NCBI GenBank assembly: GCA_965248395.1
Contig: OZ252103.1
Location: forward strand, 1,364,001 to 1,428,000
From: JAAXHH01 sp965248395
GTDB taxonomy: Bacteria; JAAXHH01
DNA length: 64,000 bases
Direction of reading: 5' to 3'
Both the position numbers and the translations under genes were made by a program. The notes beneath the pieces are model-generated. The model saw only the letters and a program-made list of their open reading frames with translations, did not search any database and had not been told where the DNA came from. Positions 17,234 to 25,618 of the stretch are shown here, piece by piece; positions within the stretch are counted from its first letter, which is position 1; each line of letters opens with the position of its first letter.

Positions 17234-17845
17234 TCACTGCATCCTGGTCAGCGTGTCCTTGACATTCAGAAAGGGAATGGATCGTTCCAGGAAAGTCTCC
17301 AGCAGTTGTTCGGGCGTGAGGTCGGACGTGTCTATTGCGAATTTCCGGTGTATCCAGGACTGCGCGACCTCCTCTTCAAACCGTTCCAGAACGAGCGGGA
17401 CGTCTTCCGGCGGAACGAGCTGGCGGGGATGGGGATCCGTTTGCATGCGCCGCCGGATGACCTCGGGGCGGGCATGGAGATGGACCAGGATCGCGTCATC
17501 GGGCATGTCCGGCTCGTACTCGCGCACCGCGATGTCGATCCCGGGATAATAGTACCGGGGACCGTACACCATTTCCTCGATATGAAACCCGCCGAGCAGG
17601 ATGTGATCGAACTTGCGCATCAGGCGGACGTGATACACGATCTGGAATCGTTGAAACCGTTCCTTGATGGCCGGCAGCATATCGATGAAGCCCTGCTGCT
17701 CCTCCTCGTCCAGGTGATAGGCGTCCGGTATGGTGAAGTGGTCGTCGAGGTGGTGGTGGACGCCCCGCTCATTGCCCCAGGCGTAGAGGCCGTCGATCAG
17801 TGTCGTGACACCCGAGTATTCGCAACCCACGGCGATTAACCGCAT
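17234..17845 (-). CDS. P-loop NTPase-like protein with degenerate Walker A
   Basis: A 203-residue protein with the layout of a small nucleoside/nucleotide kinase: N-terminal beta strand and P-loop-like GCEYSGVTTL at residues 8-17, a DDHF segment near 34-37, and an arginine-rich RPEVIRRRMQ where kinases place their LID. The invariant Walker A lysine is replaced by valine (GVTT instead of GKT/GKS), so normal ATP use is doubtful. It could be a sensor or a kinase with relocated lysine. AAAGGAG sits 5 nt before ATG 17845, so expression is likely. It lies between the two enolase genes. No specific family is recognised. Confidence 0.8.
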   Translation of the reverse strand: MRLIAVGCEYSGVTTLIDGLYAWGNERGVHHHLDDHFTIPDAYHLDEEEQQGFIDMLPAIKERFQRFQIVYHVRLMRKFDHILLGGFHIEEMVYGPRYYYPGIDIAVREYEPDMPDDAILVHLHARPEVIRRRMQTDPHPRQLVPPEDVPLVLERFEEEVAQSWIHRKFAIDTSDLTPEQLLETFLERSIPFLNVKDTLTRMQ

Positions 17846-17878
17846 GAACGCTCCTTTCGCGGTACCGAAAGAGATGTT

Positions 17879-18997
17879 TCAGTTCAGTTCCTCGTAGCAC
17901 TGCGTGTAGCGTTGCAACGCTTCGTAATCGAGGTCGCATCCGAGGCCCGGTTTCATGGGCGTGTTAACGAAGCCGTTTTCAAAGTGGATGGGCTCGACGA
18001 TCAGGTCGTCCTCCCGGGTCCACCCCCCGACGAAATCGGAAGCCATGGTGCAGTTCGGCGCCGCGGCTGCCGCGTGAACGAAGGAGGTGTCGGCGATGCC
18101 CAAGTCGTTACCGGAACCGTGCCAGCATGGAAGACCGGCCGCCGCCGCCGTGGCCGCGCTGCGCTGAAAGCCGAACATGCTGCCGCCCAGGTTCACGCAG
18201 TCGATCACGCCCCGGCCCCCGTCCGCCTGCAGGGCACGGACCACGCCGGGGCCGTCCCCCAGGTGCATGGCCAGGGGGAAGGGGATGGCCCGGTGGATCT
18301 CTTCATACCCCTCGATATCCGTTTTCGGTATGGGATCTTCGAATACTTCCACATTGCCCAGGGGTTCCAGGCGTTCGGCCAGCTCGATGGTTTGCGCCGC
18401 GGTGTGGAACCGTTCGTTGGGGTCGACGGTAACCTTGAATTCAGAACCGCCAATGTCGTGCATGGCTTTCAGGCGCTCGTACATGGGCTCCTCGATCCGG
18501 CACTTGATCTTGACGCCCGTGAACCCATGGCGGAGCGCTCTTTCCACGGCCTTGAGGCCATCCTCGGGCGTCTGGTGGCCCATCCAGTAATCGGCCCGGA
18601 CTCGATCTCGCACGGCGCCTCCCAGGAGCGCGTGCACGGGTAGATCCCGCACCCGCCCTACCAGGTCAAGTACGGCTATTTCGTAGGTATCATAGGCCGG
18701 ACCTACACCCGTCTCGATGGCGTCGTCGGGCCGGTCCCGCCGCACGGTGAAGAGGTCCTGGAGCGTCAGCGCCTCCGGGTCCCGTCCGATCAACCGCTCC
18801 GCGCCTTCCCTGATCTGCTCGATGGGCACGCCGCGCCAACTCTCCCCGATACCCGAATACTCGGTGTCCGTATCGATCCGGATGATGTGTTTAGGTACCT
18901 CGTCCCAACCTGTATTCGCGGCGTATTCCGGGCTGTGCACCCGGCCCGGAATGGTAGGAACGACGACCGTCCACACGGCTACGGATGTGATCTTCAT
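17879..18997 (-). CDS. Enolase-superfamily enzyme (muconate-cycloisomerase-like)
   Basis: A 372-residue two-domain enzyme. The active-site dyad Lys163-x-Lys165 (GVKIKC) and ligands Asp192 (VDPNERF) and Glu220 (FEDPIPK) are visible; the third acid probably falls in HLGD at 245-248. The KxK motif places it in the muconate-lactonising/dipeptide-epimerase branch, unlike the mandelate-racemase-type neighbour. The frame opens at 19105, but ATG 18997 with GGAG 8 nt upstream gives the family N-terminus (MKITSVAVW). The longer form would overlap the PhyH gene. Substrate unknown. Confidence 0.87.
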   Translation of the reverse strand: MKITSVAVWTVVVPTIPGRVHSPEYAANTGWDEVPKHIIRIDTDTEYSGIGESWRGVPIEQIREGAERLIGRDPEALTLQDLFTVRRDRPDDAIETGVGPAYDTYEIAVLDLVGRVRDLPVHALLGGAVRDRVRADYWMGHQTPEDGLKAVERALRHGFTGVKIKCRIEEPMYERLKAMHDIGGSEFKVTVDPNERFHTAAQTIELAERLEPLGNVEVFEDPIPKTDIEGYEEIHRAIPFPLAMHLGDGPGVVRALQADGGRGVIDCVNLGGSMFGFQRSAATAAAAGLPCWHGSGNDLGIADTSFVHAAAAAPNCTMASDFVGGWTREDDLIVEPIHFENGFVNTPMKPGLGCDLDYEALQRYTQCYEELN

Positions 18998-19089
18998 CCT
19001 GGTCTCTCCAAATCGTATGAGGACGCGTCGGTTTTCTGCTTGATCGCGTCGGTTCTCCGGCGGCCGCGACAGTTCCCGGCCGGGCGACG

Positions 19090-20283
19090 TCAGTTCCGCC
19101 GCCAACCCGCCATGAACGTATCCATGCCTGCGCCGGAAGGCATTTCCTCGAAGTAGTAATGCATGGGGCCGGACTGGAATCCCGGCACGTACTGCTCGAC
19201 TTCAGACTGAATGCATTTGTCCAGCGGGGCGAATCGCCGCCAGAGGGTGTCCAGCTCGCCGTCGGAAAACCGGGGCTTCAGGTCCTCGTCATGGGAGATG
19301 TCGCCGCCGTAGGACACCCGGTCGGGATGGGTGGCGAATTTCATCTTGTAGACGATCTTGGATAGGAGCACGGCGCATACGATACGGCCGGCCTCTCCCG
19401 GATGCAGCGCTGCGACGCCTTCGTGGAAAGCGTCCTCGTCCCGGTCGATGGCGGCGCGGAAGATGGATTCGATCAGGTCGGACTCGCCGTCATATCGCCT
19501 CTTGATATCCCGAAAAACTGCCTGGGTATCGGAAGGCAGGCAGTCGATAAAGTCAAGGTTCCTGTGGGTCCTGTTGACGTAGGGAAAGATCGGCCCGCCG
19601 TAGGACCGGTAGCCCAGGTGTATGGTACGGCGCAGCCGGGCGCTGTAATCGCTCCCCCAGTGGAGGATCGTATTGGTATAGACCACCCCGTCGCCCGCGT
19701 TCAATTCGACCTGCACGCCGCCGGGAAGCGGTTCGCGGGGATTGCGTTCCAGGTGGCGGTTCTCCTCGTCGGTATTGCCCCTGCGGTGACTCCTCGGCAC
19801 GACCCAGAGCACGTTGTCATCGTAGAGGGGAATGTTCCACTGGAGATAGCCGGGGGCGTTGTTCAGCAGGTCGGTCTGCAGGCTGCGGAGCGGGGCCTGG
19901 TCGATGGGGTGTATATCCCGGTGCCACGCCGCCGGACCGCGGTCTTCCACCGGGTTGCACATGAACATGAATCCCGTGTTTCCCGCGGTTTCCGCGTCCA
20001 TGATGCGTCGGCTGACGCCCATGGTGTTCTCGTGGAGACAGAAGGCCATCGTGTTGGCCGTCGTCTCGTCCACAAGGGTCTCGAATTGCAGCCTGGGCTG
20101 ATTGCTGGCCGCCCACTGTCCCCCGGGCGGTTCATCCGGTTTTCTGTCCCTGGCGCTGAGGGCCTTCTGCCGCTCCACCATGTGCTCGAAACTGTCCCTC
20201 AGGGGTCCGAGCCAGTCAGGAGGAACCACCCCCCGAAGCACGATGAAACCGTCTTCGATCAGTTGTCGAGGTTCAAAATTCAT
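19090..20283 (-). CDS. Phytanoyl-CoA dioxygenase (PhyH) family protein, long form
   Basis: A 397-residue PhyH-fold oxygenase, over 100 residues longer than the other three copies because of a C-terminal extension (from about 270) of unknown role, ending in FMAGWRRN. The triad reads His121-x-Asp123 in WHRDIHP and His208 in ILHWGSDYS; VVPRSHRRG is the canonical strand. ATG 20283 has no clear Shine-Dalgarno. A TTGACA-containing promoter lies about 67 nt upstream. It is the first gene of the minus-strand row and is divergent from the isochorismatase gene. Confidence 0.87.
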   Translation of the reverse strand: MNFEPRQLIEDGFIVLRGVVPPDWLGPLRDSFEHMVERQKALSARDRKPDEPPGGQWAASNQPRLQFETLVDETTANTMAFCLHENTMGVSRRIMDAETAGNTGFMFMCNPVEDRGPAAWHRDIHPIDQAPLRSLQTDLLNNAPGYLQWNIPLYDDNVLWVVPRSHRRGNTDEENRHLERNPREPLPGGVQVELNAGDGVVYTNTILHWGSDYSARLRRTIHLGYRSYGGPIFPYVNRTHRNLDFIDCLPSDTQAVFRDIKRRYDGESDLIESIFRAAIDRDEDAFHEGVAALHPGEAGRIVCAVLLSKIVYKMKFATHPDRVSYGGDISHDEDLKPRFSDGELDTLWRRFAPLDKCIQSEVEQYVPGFQSGPMHYYFEEMPSGAGMDTFMAGWRRN

Positions 20284-20349
20284 GCTAGGTTTACCATTAA
20301 ACGATGCGACGCGGAACGATGTCCGCGCCGTATATCAGGGTATCCGTTA

Positions 20350-20377
20350 AATCTACAATGCCGATAGGGAATGTCAA
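20350..20377 (-). promoter_or_regulatory. Predicted promoter of the PhyH/enolase row
   Basis: Minus-strand TTGACA (20377-20372), 16-bp spacer, TAGATT (20355-20350). The -35 is perfect and the -10 matches 4 of 6. It lies in the divergent gap, about 67 nt before the PhyH ATG. Confidence 0.5.
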
Positions 20378-20566
20378 GGGTGTGTAGACACAAGTTACCC
20401 CATTGTCTTATTTAAACAGACGCCGCCCGCCGACGCCGTACCTGAAAGGGATTCACCTTGCCCCCGGCTCGTCCGGTTTTTAGATTACAGCCCGTATTTC
20501 ACAAAAAAGTTTTCTGTTTGAACCGTGTCCATGAGCATCATTCTGCCTTCCGACGAAGGAGTTCCC

Positions 20567-21178
20567 ATGGCCGATCCGAATGACTGGCGCCGGTTCGTGG
20601 TGCTGCTCATCGATGTGCAGCGGGACTTCTGGCCCGAAGAGACGGCAATGGCCTTTCCTGATTTCACGTCGAACGTCGCGAAGCTGCTGGATTTTTCCCG
20701 AGCAGCGGGCCTCGACATCGTGCACGTGCGCGCGGAGTTCGAACCGGACGGAACAGACTGGATGGCGTCTTACCGGGTCAAGGGGGAAACCCCGTGTATC
20801 AGAGGAACGCCTGGCGCCGACGTGCTGCCCTGCGCCACCGAACGGACCGGCGAGACCGTCTTTCGCAAGCGGACCTTCGACGCCTTCCTGCAGAAGAACC
20901 TATTAACCCATTTACAGCGGGCGCGTAAATCCTTTATACTGTTTGCGGGGCTGGAGACCTCGGTCTGCGTGCTTTTCACCGCGGCTTCGGCGGTACAGCG
21001 CGGGTTCCTGGCCGCGGTCGTCGAAGACTGTTGCGCCGACGATCCTTCCAAGCACGGGGCGACGATGACCGGGTATCCCTTTGTTTTCGACCGGACGTCC
21101 CTCGACACGTTGGTATCCGATCACGACCGTTGGATGGACATGCTGAATACGTTTCATCGATCCGGAGGCTGCCCGTGA
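20567..21178 (+). CDS. Isochorismatase-like cysteine hydrolase
   Basis: A 203-residue alpha/beta hydrolase of the isochorismatase/nicotinamidase family. The catalytic triad is Asp16 (LIDVQRDFW), Lys101 (FRKRTFDAF) and Cys134 (LETSVCV), so hydrolase rather than pseudoenzyme. The substrate (amide or vinyl ether) is not predictable. ATG 20567 is chosen over GTG 20525 because AAGGAG lies exactly 5 nt upstream. The stop overlaps the GTG of the following oxidoreductase (GTGA), implying coupled translation. Confidence 0.9.
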   Translation: MADPNDWRRFVVLLIDVQRDFWPEETAMAFPDFTSNVAKLLDFSRAAGLDIVHVRAEFEPDGTDWMASYRVKGETPCIRGTPGADVLPCATERTGETVFRKRTFDAFLQKNLLTHLQRARKSFILFAGLETSVCVLFTAASAVQRGFLAAVVEDCCADDPSKHGATMTGYPFVFDRTSLDTLVSDHDRWMDMLNTFHRSGGCP

Positions 21179-22215
21179 ATCATCTGAACGTTGGCATCGT
21201 CGGTCTCGGCTGGGTGGCCGGGGCGCACATCGACGCTTTCAAGGCCGTCGCCGGGGCCGACGTTACCGCCGTCTGCTCCCGTCGGATCCATGACGACAAG
21301 GCCCTGTCGACACAGTTCGGGACACCGCTGAAGTCCCATGTCGACTATGAACAGATGCTTTCCGATCCCGACATCCACGTAGTCGACATCTGCACGCCCC
21401 ATCCCTATCACGCCGATCAGGCGGTGGCCGCCGCGGAGGCCGGCAAGCACCTCATCATCGAAAAACCGATCGCACTCACCCCCGCCGACGCCGCGCGCAT
21501 ACAGTCCGCCGTGGACCGGACCGGCGTGTCGGTCTGCGTCTGTTTCGAATGCCGATACAGCGCTCACTTCACCCTCATCCGGTCCGTCATCGACCAGGGG
21601 TTGCTCGGCGACCTGCACTATGCCGAAGTCGACTACTACCATGGCATCGGACCGTGGTATGGCCAATTCGATTGGAACGTGAAGAAGGATTTCGGCGGAA
21701 CCAGCCTGCTGACGGGCGGATGCCATGCCCTGGACGCCATGTTATTCTTCATGGACGGCAAGGTGGAGGAAGTCACCAGCTACAACACGAAGTCTTCGAG
21801 CCGTCATTTCGAGGCGTACGAGTACGACACCACCAGTGTTTCCATCCTGAGGTTCGAGGGCGGGAACCGGATCGCCAAAGTGACCTCCTGTATAGATTGC
21901 CTGCAACCGTACTATTTTCACGTGCACCTGGTGGGCAGCGAGGGCAGCCTGCTGGACAACCGTTTCTACTCGGAAAAGATCAAGGGGATGGAACGTAGCC
22001 GCTGGAGTACGCTCGAAACGTCGCTCATCGATTCGGGTGACGTACAGGATCATCCCTACGAACCCCAGTTCCAGGCCTTCGTAAACAGCATCCACGGGGG
22101 CGGTCCCATGCCCCTCACCGATATGAACGCCGCCTACGAGTCCCACCGCGTCGTCTTCGCCGCCGACCGGTCCGCGGCGGAAGGCCGGCCCGTGCGGCTG
22201 GACGAAATGGAGTAG
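21175..22215 (+). CDS. Gfo/Idh/MocA-family oxidoreductase
   Basis: NAD(P)-dependent sugar or inositol dehydrogenase-like enzyme, 346 residues. The Rossmann motif GLGWVAG is at residues 10-16, the catalytic EKP at 96-98 and the conserved His184 in GGCHALDAM. GTG 21175 overlaps the preceding stop and has GGAGG 6 nt upstream; the longer frame from 21031 is antisense-type sequence. The next gene, a Ser/Thr kinase, starts 5 bp after its stop, which suggests a three-gene operon. Confidence 0.9.
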   Translation: MNHLNVGIVGLGWVAGAHIDAFKAVAGADVTAVCSRRIHDDKALSTQFGTPLKSHVDYEQMLSDPDIHVVDICTPHPYHADQAVAAAEAGKHLIIEKPIALTPADAARIQSAVDRTGVSVCVCFECRYSAHFTLIRSVIDQGLLGDLHYAEVDYYHGIGPWYGQFDWNVKKDFGGTSLLTGGCHALDAMLFFMDGKVEEVTSYNTKSSSRHFEAYEYDTTSVSILRFEGGNRIAKVTSCIDCLQPYYFHVHLVGSEGSLLDNRFYSEKIKGMERSRWSTLETSLIDSGDVQDHPYEPQFQAFVNSIHGGGPMPLTDMNAAYESHRVVFAADRSAAEGRPVRLDEME

Positions 22216-22220
22216 AGGGC

Positions 22221-24986
22221 ATGCGGAAGGACGATGTCGTTCTCCATTACCGCATCGAAGGAAGTCTAGGACGGGGAGGCATGGGCGAGGTTTACCTGGC
22301 CGAGGACACCCGTCTGAAACGGCAGGTCGCTCTTAAGGTGCTGCCGGAGGACCTGGCCCGCGACCCGGTGCTGCTCCAGCGGTTCCGGGTCGAAGCCGAG
22401 GCCGCCGCCAAGCTCAACCATCCGAATATCGCGCAGGTCTTCGCCATCGAGGAAGCGCGCCTTGATGACGCCGGAAGCGATGGTCCCGGAACGGTATACT
22501 TCATCACCATGGAATACGTGCCCGGCCGTCCGCTCCACGAGCACCTGTCGGGCTCACCCCTCCCGTTGGAATCGTTCTACGACTGGTTCGTGCCCATCGT
22601 GGACGCCCTGGACCACGCCCATGAACGGGGCGTCGTTCACCGGGACCTGAAACCCGCGAACGTCATGATATCGGACGAAGGCATACCGAAGATCCTGGAC
22701 TTCGGACTGGCCCGGATCGCCGCCGAGAGTTCCGACGAAACCGACGGCGGCGCCCCCACGGTAAGCCTTACGCAGGCCGGTACCGTAATGGGGACCCCCG
22801 CGTACATGTCACCGGAACAGGCGACCGGCAATCGGGGCGATCACCGAAGCGACATTTTCAGCCTGGGCGTCATGATGTACGAGGCGCTGACGGGCAGTCG
22901 GCCCTTTACCGGCGACCATTACGTATCGATCATCAGCAGCACGCTGAAGGATGAACCGGATTCGGTGGGAGAACACAACAGGGAAGTTCCTCCCACGCTG
23001 AACCGCGTCGTCCGGCGCTGCCTCGGCAAGGATCCCAGGTCTCGTTATCAATCCATACTCGACGTGGGCCATGACCTGGTCGACAGCCGGGGAGAATACA
23101 CTATGGATCCCCATGGGGGAATGAGCGCCGGTGCGTTCCGGGCGGGAAAGAACCTGTCCTTCCTCCAACGGTCGGGCGTGTTTGCCGCTTGCGTATTGGG
23201 TATCGTCGGAATAGTCCTTGGCATAGCCGGGCTGGCGGGGTTTCTCCGGGAGGAACCGCCCGCGCCCGTCCGCAAGTTCCAAGTTACCCTGGACAACATC
23301 GGCCGGGATAACGTAGCCATCTCGCCGGATGGAACCATGCTGGCCTACGTTCATGGCAATCGATTGTGGGTGCGGGCACTGGACCAGGTCGACGGCCGGG
23401 AGATTCCCGACACGGAAGATGTCAACCTGGTCTTCTGGTCGCCCGACAGCCGCCATATCGGCTATCGTGTGCGGCGTACGTTGTGGAAGGTCGCGCCCGA
23501 CGGCGGTGGACAGGTCCGACTCTGCGATCTGCCCGACCTGCGGCTTACGGGCTTTTCGTGGGGCGTCGATGGACAGATCCTGCTGGGCCTGGTCGGCCGG
23601 CCGCCGGGTGGTGGGTTGTACAACGTTTCCGAGCATGGAGGCGAACCTGTTCTGGCGCTGGAACCGGACACGGAAGAGTCAGAATGGGGATTTGTTACGC
23701 TACTCAGCCTCGCCGATCACAATCTTCGGCTGTACTCGGTGGTTATGACTTCCGAGGATTCGGAACGAATCGCGGACCTGAGCGAGAAGTACCAGGGGAA
23801 CCCGAATCTCCACCGGCTGATCGCCGGCGCCCGCGTCGTTTCCTCCCGGATCGTAGTGGATACGCCGGGCGGCGCGCGCCGCACGCTGCCCCTGGAAGGT
23901 GAGTTTCTGACCGTGGCGGGATACGCGGCTGGTTACCTGCTGTACTACCGCGATACGGCCCTGGCCGAAGGCGACCTGTGGGCCGTGCCCTTTTCTCCCG
24001 GTCTGGGAGAACTGACGGGTGAGGCCTTTCCTATCGTTCGGCACGTCAACACGATCAGCCTATCCGATGACGGCGTCATGGTGTACCGGCAGGCCTTCCG
24101 GTCCCCGCAGCAATTGACGCTGGTAGACCGCCGTGGTCGGATCGACCGGGTCATCGGCGGTCCGCATGACTGGATCGGCCAGCCGGTCCTGTCTCCCGGC
24201 GGAACGCGGGTCGTGGCGGAAGCGATAGACGACAGCCAGCCGGCGCTCTGGGAGTACGACATCACGAATGGCGTTAAAAGCCGTCTTACCTTCGCCGACT
24301 TGGATTACAGCGCCCCGACCTTCGATCCCGACGGCGCATCGATCCTCTTCGCCGTATCCAATCGCCTGAATCCGGGAAGGTTTCGGCGCGACGGGCTCCT
24401 GATGCGCATGGATCTCGAAACCATGGACGGGATGGTTCCCTTCTCCGCAGATTCCCTGACAGGATGGGCGCCGATAGTGTCGGATGACGGGCAATACCTG
24501 GTGTACTTCAACCGGATGAGCATGCAGTATGTTACGACGGAACCAGGCGCTAGGCCGCAGGTGTTCATGGAGGATCAGAGGCGGGTCTGGCAGGCGGCCC
24601 TTTCACCGGACAACCGTTACCTGGCCTACGTGTCGGACCAGGGCGGCAGCCTGGAAGTGTACGTAACCCGGTTTCCCTCGGGTACGGGCCGGTGGCAGGT
24701 GTCCGCCAACGGCGGCTGGACGCCGTGCTGGAGTCCGGCGGGCAATGAACTGTTCTACGTTGAAAACAACCGGATGATGGCCGTTCCCCTCCTGGTTGGC
24801 TCCGGGTTCCGGTTCGACCAGCCGCAGATGCTCTTCGACGGCCTTCAGGCCGGTGCCGAAAACCTGCGGTTTGCCGGCTACGACGTAACCGACGACGGTG
24901 AGCGGTTCATCCTGGTGACCAACGCGGAAGAAGCGCGCCCCGTGCTGACCGTCATCGAGAACTGGACGCGGGAATTCGACCGGTGA
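22221..24986 (+). CDS. Membrane-anchored serine/threonine protein kinase with beta-propeller sensor
   Basis: A 921-residue PknB-type (Hanks) kinase. The N-terminal cytoplasmic kinase domain has the glycine loop GSLGRGGMGEVY (14-25), Lys39, HRDLKPAN (140-147) and DFG (160-162), all intact. One transmembrane helix spans about 319-342. The C-terminal ~570 residues form repeated beta strands with ISPDG, WSPDS, LSPGG, FDPDG and LSPDN turns, as in TolB/WD40-like (PD40) propellers, placed outside the membrane. The design suggests an envelope-signal sensor, but no phosphorylation target is evident. It follows the Gfo/Idh gene by 5 bp and precedes apt. Confidence 0.93.
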   Translation: MRKDDVVLHYRIEGSLGRGGMGEVYLAEDTRLKRQVALKVLPEDLARDPVLLQRFRVEAEAAAKLNHPNIAQVFAIEEARLDDAGSDGPGTVYFITMEYVPGRPLHEHLSGSPLPLESFYDWFVPIVDALDHAHERGVVHRDLKPANVMISDEGIPKILDFGLARIAAESSDETDGGAPTVSLTQAGTVMGTPAYMSPEQATGNRGDHRSDIFSLGVMMYEALTGSRPFTGDHYVSIISSTLKDEPDSVGEHNREVPPTLNRVVRRCLGKDPRSRYQSILDVGHDLVDSRGEYTMDPHGGMSAGAFRAGKNLSFLQRSGVFAACVLGIVGIVLGIAGLAGFLREEPPAPVRKFQVTLDNIGRDNVAISPDGTMLAYVHGNRLWVRALDQVDGREIPDTEDVNLVFWSPDSRHIGYRVRRTLWKVAPDGGGQVRLCDLPDLRLTGFSWGVDGQILLGLVGRPPGGGLYNVSEHGGEPVLALEPDTEESEWGFVTLLSLADHNLRLYSVVMTSEDSERIADLSEKYQGNPNLHRLIAGARVVSSRIVVDTPGGARRTLPLEGEFLTVAGYAAGYLLYYRDTALAEGDLWAVPFSPGLGELTGEAFPIVRHVNTISLSDDGVMVYRQAFRSPQQLTLVDRRGRIDRVIGGPHDWIGQPVLSPGGTRVVAEAIDDSQPALWEYDITNGVKSRLTFADLDYSAPTFDPDGASILFAVSNRLNPGRFRRDGLLMRMDLETMDGMVPFSADSLTGWAPIVSDDGQYLVYFNRMSMQYVTTEPGARPQVFMEDQRRVWQAALSPDNRYLAYVSDQGGSLEVYVTRFPSGTGRWQVSANGGWTPCWSPAGNELFYVENNRMMAVPLLVGSGFRFDQPQMLFDGLQAGAENLRFAGYDVTDDGERFILVTNAEEARPVLTVIENWTREFDR

Positions 24987-25042
24987 CCGGCCTGATCTGC
25001 CGCTGCCATCGAACCTGATCGTTCACAGAAACGAGGTGTGAT

Positions 25043-25570
25043 TTGGAAACACTCAAGCAGACGATCCGCAACGTTCCGGATTTCCCCATTCCCGGAATCA
25101 ACTTCAAGGACGTGACCACGCTGTTCAAGGACCCCGTTGCCTTTTGCACGGCAGTGGACCGTTTCGTCTCGGAATACGCGGATAGGTCCGTTGACCTCGT
25201 CGCCGGCATCGAGGCCCGGGGTTTCATCCTGGCGCCGGTGCTGGCTTACTGCATGGGCAAGGGGGTCATTCCCCTGCGCAAGCCCGGTAAGCTCCCGGCG
25301 GAAACACGACGGATCGAATTCGATCTGGAATACGGCACCGACGCGCTTGAAATGCACCTGGACGCCGTGCGGCCTGGCGATCGGGTTCTCATCGTGGACG
25401 ACCTGCTGGCCACGGGTGGGACTGCGTCCGCGGCCTGTCAGTTGGTGGAGGATGCCGGCGGGGTCGTGGCCGGCGTGGGATTCCTCATCGAGCTGTCCTA
25501 CCTGGACGGCCGGAAACGACTGGGCACCCGTCCGGTCTACTCTCTCCTGAAATACGAATCAGACGGATAG
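25043..25570 (+). CDS. apt: Adenine phosphoribosyltransferase
   Basis: Purine salvage enzyme (adenine + PRPP to AMP + PPi), 175 residues, normal family length. It has the N-terminal VPDFPIPGINFKDVT block, GIEARGF at 55-61 and the PRPP-binding VLIVDDLLATGGTA at 115-128. The start is TTG 25043, with GAGGTG just upstream; no in-frame ATG gives a complete N-terminus. It is 57 bp after the kinase gene. It converges on the heptosyltransferase gene. Confidence 0.95.
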   Translation: METLKQTIRNVPDFPIPGINFKDVTTLFKDPVAFCTAVDRFVSEYADRSVDLVAGIEARGFILAPVLAYCMGKGVIPLRKPGKLPAETRRIEFDLEYGTDALEMHLDAVRPGDRVLIVDDLLATGGTASAACQLVEDAGGVVAGVGFLIELSYLDGRKRLGTRPVYSLLKYESDG

Positions 25571-25618
25571 GACCGCCTCGGTGGGCCCTACACCGCCTCT
25601 GCGCGCCAGGAGCACCGG

